From: Ruegeria sp. HKCCD7303
GTDB lineage: Bacteria; Pseudomonadota; Alphaproteobacteria; Rhodobacterales; Rhodobacteraceae
Direction: 5' to 3'
Assembly: GCF_013111185.1 (NCBI RefSeq)
Contig: NZ_WVRE01000005.1
Coordinates: 248,001-312,000 of the forward strand
DNA: 64,000 nt
Part shown: piece by piece, positions 62,060 through 64,000 of the stretch
Layout: every line of letters begins with the position of its first letter
How positions within the stretch are numbered: position 1 is the first letter of the stretch
Program-made: the position numbers and the translations under genes
The notes under the pieces: generated by a model
What the model was told of the DNA's origin: nothing
Database searches by the model: none
What the model saw: the letters and a program-made list of their open reading frames with translations, nothing else

Positions 62060-63007
62060 TCACTGGTTATCGATATGCCACCCCATGCCCAAATCCGACA
62101 GATGCCTTTGAACCCGCCCAGGGTAGTCAGATACAATTGCATCCACGCGCAGGTCGATCATCCTGCTTATTTCTTCGTGCTCATTGACAGTCCAAACGGC
62201 GACACATAAGCCCAGCTCTTTTGCAAGGGCCACATTTTCTGCTGTCACATCCGCATAATATGGGCACCAAAGCGAACCACCGGCTTGCTTGACCAAAAAT
62301 GGGATTTCGTCGCAGCGACCGCGAAAGTCTGGGCAAACCGCTTTCGAGGAATCTTCGCCCACTTCGTCCTCGTTTTCCGGAAGCTGCGTAAGGTAAGAAG
62401 ACGGCATGTCCGGAGCCTGCCGCTGGCATTCTTCCAAAAGGTTCCAGTCAAAACTGTGTAAAACCGCGCGCGTAGATAGACCTTTGGCGCGAACCTCCTG
62501 AAGAACTCGCCCAACAAAGTTCTCTCGAAAAATCGCATCGTGAGCCAGGTCAGGATCCGATTTCAGTTCGAGCATCAGATAGGCATCGCCGTATTTTGCT
62601 TCGGCTACCAAATCGAGCAAGTCTATCAGCCTTGGAACACGAACGCCGTCCAGTTGCGCCTGATCCGGGAAACGTTGGCCATAGTCAGAATGCCCGTCTA
62701 ACCGTCCAATATCGAATTGTTGGATTTGCTCGAAAGTCAGAGATGAGACTTTCGGCTCTTCACCGGTCAGAAACAGGCCATTGGTGTCGCGAAAGCCAGA
62801 TGCGTGCAGACGATGATTGTGGGTTATGACCGGAACGTCATCAGCTGTTAGAACGACATCAAATTCAAGAAGCGGTACGCCGATGGACAGCGAGAAATCA
62901 AAACCAATCATGCTGTTTTCAGGCAAAACGCCTCTTGCTCCTCGATGTCCCACAACACGGATCAGGTTGTTTCCACCACGAAATGCTTCGACCTGCGGAA
63001 ACCCCAT
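62060..63007 (-). CDS. ugpQ: Glycerophosphodiester phosphodiesterase (UgpQ-like)
   Basis: 315 aa. GHRGARGVLPENSMIGFDFS near residue 20 has the catalytic His and Glu-Asn; EFDVVLTADDVPVITHNH the second His and acidic metal ligands; LMLELKSDPD also matches. It splits glycerophosphodiesters to glycerol-3-phosphate and alcohol. Its ATG overlaps the upstream ATPase stop by one base (TAATG), placing it in an ABC importer operon of the ugp type. Lack of a signal peptide suggests cytoplasmic action after uptake. Confidence 0.92.
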   Translation of the reverse strand: MGFPQVEAFRGGNNLIRVVGHRGARGVLPENSMIGFDFSLSIGVPLLEFDVVLTADDVPVITHNHRLHASGFRDTNGLFLTGEEPKVSSLTFEQIQQFDIGRLDGHSDYGQRFPDQAQLDGVRVPRLIDLLDLVAEAKYGDAYLMLELKSDPDLAHDAIFRENFVGRVLQEVRAKGLSTRAVLHSFDWNLLEECQRQAPDMPSSYLTQLPENEDEVGEDSSKAVCPDFRGRCDEIPFLVKQAGGSLWCPYYADVTAENVALAKELGLCVAVWTVNEHEEISRMIDLRVDAIVSDYPGRVQRHLSDLGMGWHIDNQ

Positions 63008-64000
63008 TAGCTTTCCAGCCTTTCCCCGGTTGATTGGTCAAACAGATGCATGTGCTCGGAGGCGACCGAAAACCGCATATTCGGATGTCGGTCCTCGATC
63101 GGATGAACTCCCGGAAGGCTTATGGTGATCGCTCCGCCGCCTCTCGCGAGTTGACCGTGTAACAGAGTGTTGGCCCCTAACGGTTCCGCCATCTGGATCG
63201 CCGCTTCTAGCGGACCACTATCATCCAACAACAGGTGCTCTGGGCGGATCCCCAGCTTCAACGCGTTATCGGGACCCGCAGATGGGCCAACTTCTATTTC
63301 ACCGATCTTGACTGTCCCGTTCTCACGCCGGGCATCAAACACATTCATCGCCGGGCTGCCAATGAACTGTGCCGCGAACAATGTTCTCGGTGTTTCGTAC
63401 ACCTCCAGCGGAGTTCCAATCTGTTCGGCGATACCGCCGTTCATGACGATCATCCTGTCTGCCATCGTCATCGCCTCGACCTGATCGTGGGTTACGTAAA
63501 GCGAGGTGATGCCCAGCTTCTCCTGAAGCTCACGAATTTCCAGACGCATCTGAACACGCAGTTTAGCGTCTAGGTTCGACAGCGGTTCATCAAACAGGAA
63601 TACTGCTGGTTCGCGGACAATAGCCCGACCCATTGCCACCCTCTGACGCTGGCCGCCGGAAAGTTGTCTTGGTTTGCGATCCAGTAAGGGTTCCAGTTGC
63701 AACAGCTTGGCAGCCTCAGTCACCTTCTCGTCGATCTGGCTCTTGGGCAGACCGGCGATCTTTAGGCCGTACCCCATATTCTGGCGCACAGACATGTGTG
63801 GATAGAGTGCATAGTTCTGGAACACCATCGCGATGTCGCGATCCATCGGCTCTTTGTCGTTGGCTCGTTCTTCTCCAATTCGGATTTCGCCATCGGTCAC
63901 GGTTTCTAGACCCGCAACCATCCGCAACAGCGTGGACTTGCCGCAGCCCGAGGGTCCGACGATCACGATGAACTCACCATCAGCAATATCGATATCGATG
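63007..64000 (-). CDS. ugpC: ABC transporter ATP-binding protein (UgpC type), 5' end outside window
   Basis: The coding frame is open to the window end (codons for [16 protein letters not shown]). Walker [11 protein letters not shown]-loop FQNYALYPH, signature QLSGGQRQR, Walker [14 protein letters not shown]-loop THDQVEAM, then a TOBE domain ([10 protein letters not shown]). The coupling to a ugpQ gene supports sn-glycerol-3-phosphate or glycerophosphodiester import. The remaining ugp genes would lie beyond 64,000. Confidence 0.9.
   Translation of the reverse strand, partial: IDIDIADGEFIVIVGPSGCGKSTLLRMVAGLETVTDGEIRIGEERANDKEPMDRDIAMVFQNYALYPHMSVRQNMGYGLKIAGLPKSQIDEKVTEAAKLLQLEPLLDRKPRQLSGGQRQRVAMGRAIVREPAVFLFDEPLSNLDAKLRVQMRLEIRELQEKLGITSLYVTHDQVEAMTMADRMIVMNGGIAEQIGTPLEVYETPRTLFAAQFIGSPAMNVFDARRENGTVKIGEIEVGPSAGPDNALKLGIRPEHLLLDDSGPLEAAIQMAEPLGANTLLHGQLARGGGAITISLPGVHPIEDRHPNMRFSVASEHMHLFDQSTGERLES

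Noticed and set aside
1..64000. CRISPR array, tRNA or rRNA genes
   Set aside because: No regularly spaced direct repeats and no tRNA or rRNA sequence were recognised on either strand.

Overview
The window looks like part of an extrachromosomal replicon of a Roseobacter-group alphaproteobacterium (Rhodobacteraceae). Evidence: a divergent plasmid backbone at 42.7-46.3 kb (a DnaA-like replication initiator opposite parA-parB), tightly packed catabolic operons, many LysR regulators, TRAP and ABC uptake systems, and alphaproteobacterial protein signatures throughout. No rRNA, tRNA or CRISPR array was seen.

Layout. 0-3.3 kb: the end of a sugar/polyol-type ABC ATPase gene, then a D-amino-acid-dehydrogenase-like flavoprotein and an LDH2/DpkA-type reductase. 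3.4-13.9 kb: two MttB-like (non-pyrrolysine) methyltransferase genes, each next to a large FAD/GcvT dimethylglycine-dehydrogenase-like gene, with two LysR regulators between the pairs. 14.2-19.5 kb: a membrane adenylate cyclase, a decayed PfkB kinase, an M20 hydrolase with a diaminopropionate-lyase-like PLP enzyme, and a divergent Lrp regulator. 19.6-26.2 kb: a serine-cycle operon (sga-mtkA-mtkB-hpr-glyA remnant-mcl), with a divergent LuxR-type regulator and two palindromes in the shared promoter region. 26.3-36.5 kb: a TauD-like dioxygenase, a di-haem peroxidase, a Sel1 protein, a TRAP transporter, a two-component flavin monooxygenase operon, a GntR regulator and a Gfo/Idh oxidoreductase. 36.6-42.7 kb: a DbpA-like RNA helicase, an SHMT-like enzyme with a divergent LysR, a GNAT remnant and a Rieske oxygenase. 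42.7-46.3 kb: replication and partition. 47.0-47.9 kb: a doubly inactivated IS6-family element. 47.9-60.0 kb: two TSUP permeases flank a nitroreductase, a small membrane protein, a LysR, and an eight-gene operon (aldehyde dehydrogenase, Zn alcohol dehydrogenase, SdhBCDA-like complex, two-subunit class I fumarase). 60.7-64 kb: a phosphoglycerate-mutase-like phosphatase, a Nudix hydrolase, and a ugpQ-ugpC-like pair cut by the window edge.

How it fits together (inference). The MttB/DMGDH modules could strip methyl groups from betaine-like or other methylated amines and feed them to tetrahydrofolate through the GcvT domains. The serine-cycle operon could then assimilate C1 units: Sga and Hpr handle serine to glycerate, Mtk and Mcl split malate to glyoxylate and acetyl-CoA. 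The glyA gene inside that operon is reduced to its two ends, so serine hydroxymethyltransferase must come from elsewhere; the SHMT-like gene at 38.8-40.1 kb or a chromosomal glyA are candidates. The 51.4-58.8 kb operon reads as a linear aldehyde-to-dicarboxylate-to-malate (or methyl-analogue) route with its own membrane-bound dehydrogenase.

Start codons were chosen from visible Shine-Dalgarno sequences and family length. All functional calls come from reading motifs, without database searches.
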